Source: an uncultured beta proteobacterium
Lineage (GTDB): Bacteria > Pseudomonadota > Gammaproteobacteria > Burkholderiales > Burkholderiaceae
Assembly (NCBI GenBank): GCA_903826775.1
Contig: CAIKFU010000004.1
Location: 1-64,000 of the forward strand
Length of the DNA: 64,000 bases
Reading direction: 5' to 3'
In this document: in pieces, positions 62,796-64,000 of the stretch
How the letters are laid out: the number at the start of each line of letters is the position of its first letter
Position numbering within the stretch: the stretch's first letter is position 1
Made by a program: the position numbers and the translations under genes
Notes under the pieces: generated by a model
Told to the model about the DNA's origin: nothing
What the model saw: only the letters and a program-made list of their open reading frames with translations
Database searches by the model: none

Positions 62796-64000
62796 ATGAG
62801 TCAAACATTTGATGTGCTTGTTATAGGTGGTGGACCTGGTGGATATATCGCCGCTATTCGCGCGGCGCAATTGGGTTTTAAGGTTGCCTGCGCCGAATCG
62901 AATTCCTATGATGACCCAAAGGGCGATCCTCGTTTAGGGGGAGCTTGCTTAAACGTTGGTTGCATACCTTCAAAGGCATTGTTAGCTTCATCTGAGGAAT
63001 TTGAGAAAATTAGTCATCAGGCTTCAGAGCATGGAATTAAGGTTGGGGCGGTCAGCATAGACTCAAAAAAAATGATCGCACGAAAAGACGAAATCGTCAC
63101 CAAGATGACTTCAGGTATTCAGTTTTTATTCCGCAAGAATAAGGTTACCTTTCTTAAGGGGCATGCTACATTCTCTGGTAAATCTTCAGAAGGTTATCAA
63201 GTTAATATTGATGGCAAGGATGCTGGGGTAGTGAGTGCAAAAAATGTGATTATTGCCACTGGCTCTAAAGCACGTCATTTGCCTGGCATTTCGGTTGACA
63301 ATGTACTTATTTGCGATAACGAGGGGGCTTTAAAGTTCGATTCAATACCGAAGAAATTAGGAGTGATTGGCGCAGGCGTAATCGGTTTAGAACTTGGCTC
63401 GGTATGGCGACGTGTTGGCTCTCAGGTGACCGTTCTTGAAGCGCTCCCTGAATTTTTGGGAGCTTGCGATCAAGGCGTTGCAAAAGAAGCTCGAAAGATT
63501 TTTATAAAGCAGGGCCTCACAATTAATACGGGTATTAAGATTATTGATGTAAAGCATGATAAGAAAGGTGTTGTCGTCAATTATGCGGATAATGACGGCA
63601 AGCCACAAAAACTAGAGTGCGATCGCTTAATTGTTTCAGTTGGCCGAGTTCCTAATACTGAAAAATTAGGTTTAGAAGCAATCGGAGTTAACGTTGACGC
63701 GAGAGGTTTTATTCAGATTGATGACCATACTTGTGAAACTTCAGCTTCTGGTATTTATGCCATTGGTGATGTGGTTCGTGGGCCAATGCTTGCTCATAAG
63801 GCCGAGGATGAAGGGGTATTAGTAGCGGAAATTCTTGCTGGACAAAAACCCCATATTGACTACAACTGTATACCATGGGTTATATATACTGATCCGGAAA
63901 TTGCTTGGGTTGGGAAAACCGAGCAACAGCTAAAAGAGCGGGGAATTGCTTATAAATCAGGGCAATTTCCATTTGCTGCTAATGGTCGGGCGTTGGGCAT
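62796..64000 (+). CDS. lpdA: Dihydrolipoamide dehydrogenase (E3), partial at right edge
   Basis: The first about 401 residues of a protein normally about 475 long; it runs off the window with no stop. The FAD motif VLVIGGGPGGYIAAIRAAQLG, the redox disulfide GGACLNVGCIPSKALL, the NAD motif LGVIGAGVIGLELGSVWRRVGS and GIYAIGDVVRGPMLAHKAEDEG are present. It reoxidises the lipoyl group of SucB with NAD. GAGAGGGGAG precedes the ATG. It completes the 2-oxoglutarate dehydrogenase operon. Confidence 0.96.
   Translation, partial: MSQTFDVLVIGGGPGGYIAAIRAAQLGFKVACAESNSYDDPKGDPRLGGACLNVGCIPSKALLASSEEFEKISHQASEHGIKVGAVSIDSKKMIARKDEIVTKMTSGIQFLFRKNKVTFLKGHATFSGKSSEGYQVNIDGKDAGVVSAKNVIIATGSKARHLPGISVDNVLICDNEGALKFDSIPKKLGVIGAGVIGLELGSVWRRVGSQVTVLEALPEFLGACDQGVAKEARKIFIKQGLTINTGIKIIDVKHDKKGVVVNYADNDGKPQKLECDRLIVSVGRVPNTEKLGLEAIGVNVDARGFIQIDDHTCETSASGIYAIGDVVRGPMLAHKAEDEGVLVAEILAGQKPHIDYNCIPWVIYTDPEIAWVGKTEQQLKERGIAYKSGQFPFAANGRALG

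Noticed and set aside
1-64000. CRISPR arrays, insertion sequences, prophage genes, toxin-antitoxin pairs
   Set aside because: No regular repeat-spacer pattern, transposase, integrase or phage structural gene was seen. The ratA homologue is a housekeeping-type START protein.

Overview
The window looks like chromosomal DNA of a low-GC betaproteobacterium of the order Burkholderiales, most like a freshwater Polynucleobacter or close relative. This is an inference from gene content and sequence style: three Bug-type periplasmic binding proteins, a short Burkholderiales-type H-NS protein, a leader before sucA that resembles the Burkholderiales sucA RNA motif, and A+T-rich intergenic DNA. No phage, IS element, CRISPR array or rRNA was seen. 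One tRNA gene (Gly, anticodon CCC) is present.

Layout. 0-7.1 kb: two acyl/peptidyl carrier proteins, a receiver-like/ATPase regulator, a DltA-like adenylation enzyme, an MBOAT acyltransferase and an AlgX/AlgJ-like secreted esterase/transferase, which together look like a Dlt/Alg-type surface-acylation module. 8-16.4 kb: a lactate utilisation locus (Dld-type flavo-iron-sulfur dehydrogenase, lldP, lutA, lutC, lutB) with a divergent FadR-type regulator and two matching TGGT-N3-ACCA operators. 16.5-23.1 kb: small proteins, a GNAT acetyltransferase, an alpha/beta hydrolase, a Tat-exported molybdenum hydroxylase pair, a CFI-box protein and a small secreted protein. 23.2-27.3 kb: frdABCD followed by a likely rquA, a fumarate respiration module with its own low-potential quinone enzyme. 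27.4-28.8 kb: a RatA/Coq10-like protein and PPK2.

28.9-38.9 kb is the most striking region. A class-I-type cyclic nucleotide phosphodiesterase and a methyl-accepting protein flank an operon of cheA, cheW, cheB, cheR and a receiver-adenylate cyclase fusion. The next gene is an MscS-type channel with a cyclic-nucleotide-binding domain. There is no cheY or flagellar gene. The set can be read as a complete circuit: sensor, kinase, cAMP synthesis, cAMP-gated channel, cAMP breakdown.

39-47 kb: an outer-membrane-type protein, an orphan ParA-like ATPase, a LemA/TPM cluster, tRNA-Gly, a MazG-like protein, a DUF3293 protein and a subtilase lipoprotein with a translationally coupled partner. 47-57.5 kb: Bug proteins, a second alpha/beta hydrolase, a second MBOAT plus SGNH pair, and a regulated carboxylic acid/CoA module (enoyl-CoA hydratase, CoA-transferase, Bug protein, GntR regulator, divergent thioesterase). 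57.7-64 kb: H-NS with its terminator, then the 2-oxoglutarate dehydrogenase operon sucA-sucB-lpdA preceded by the structured leader; lpdA runs off the right edge.
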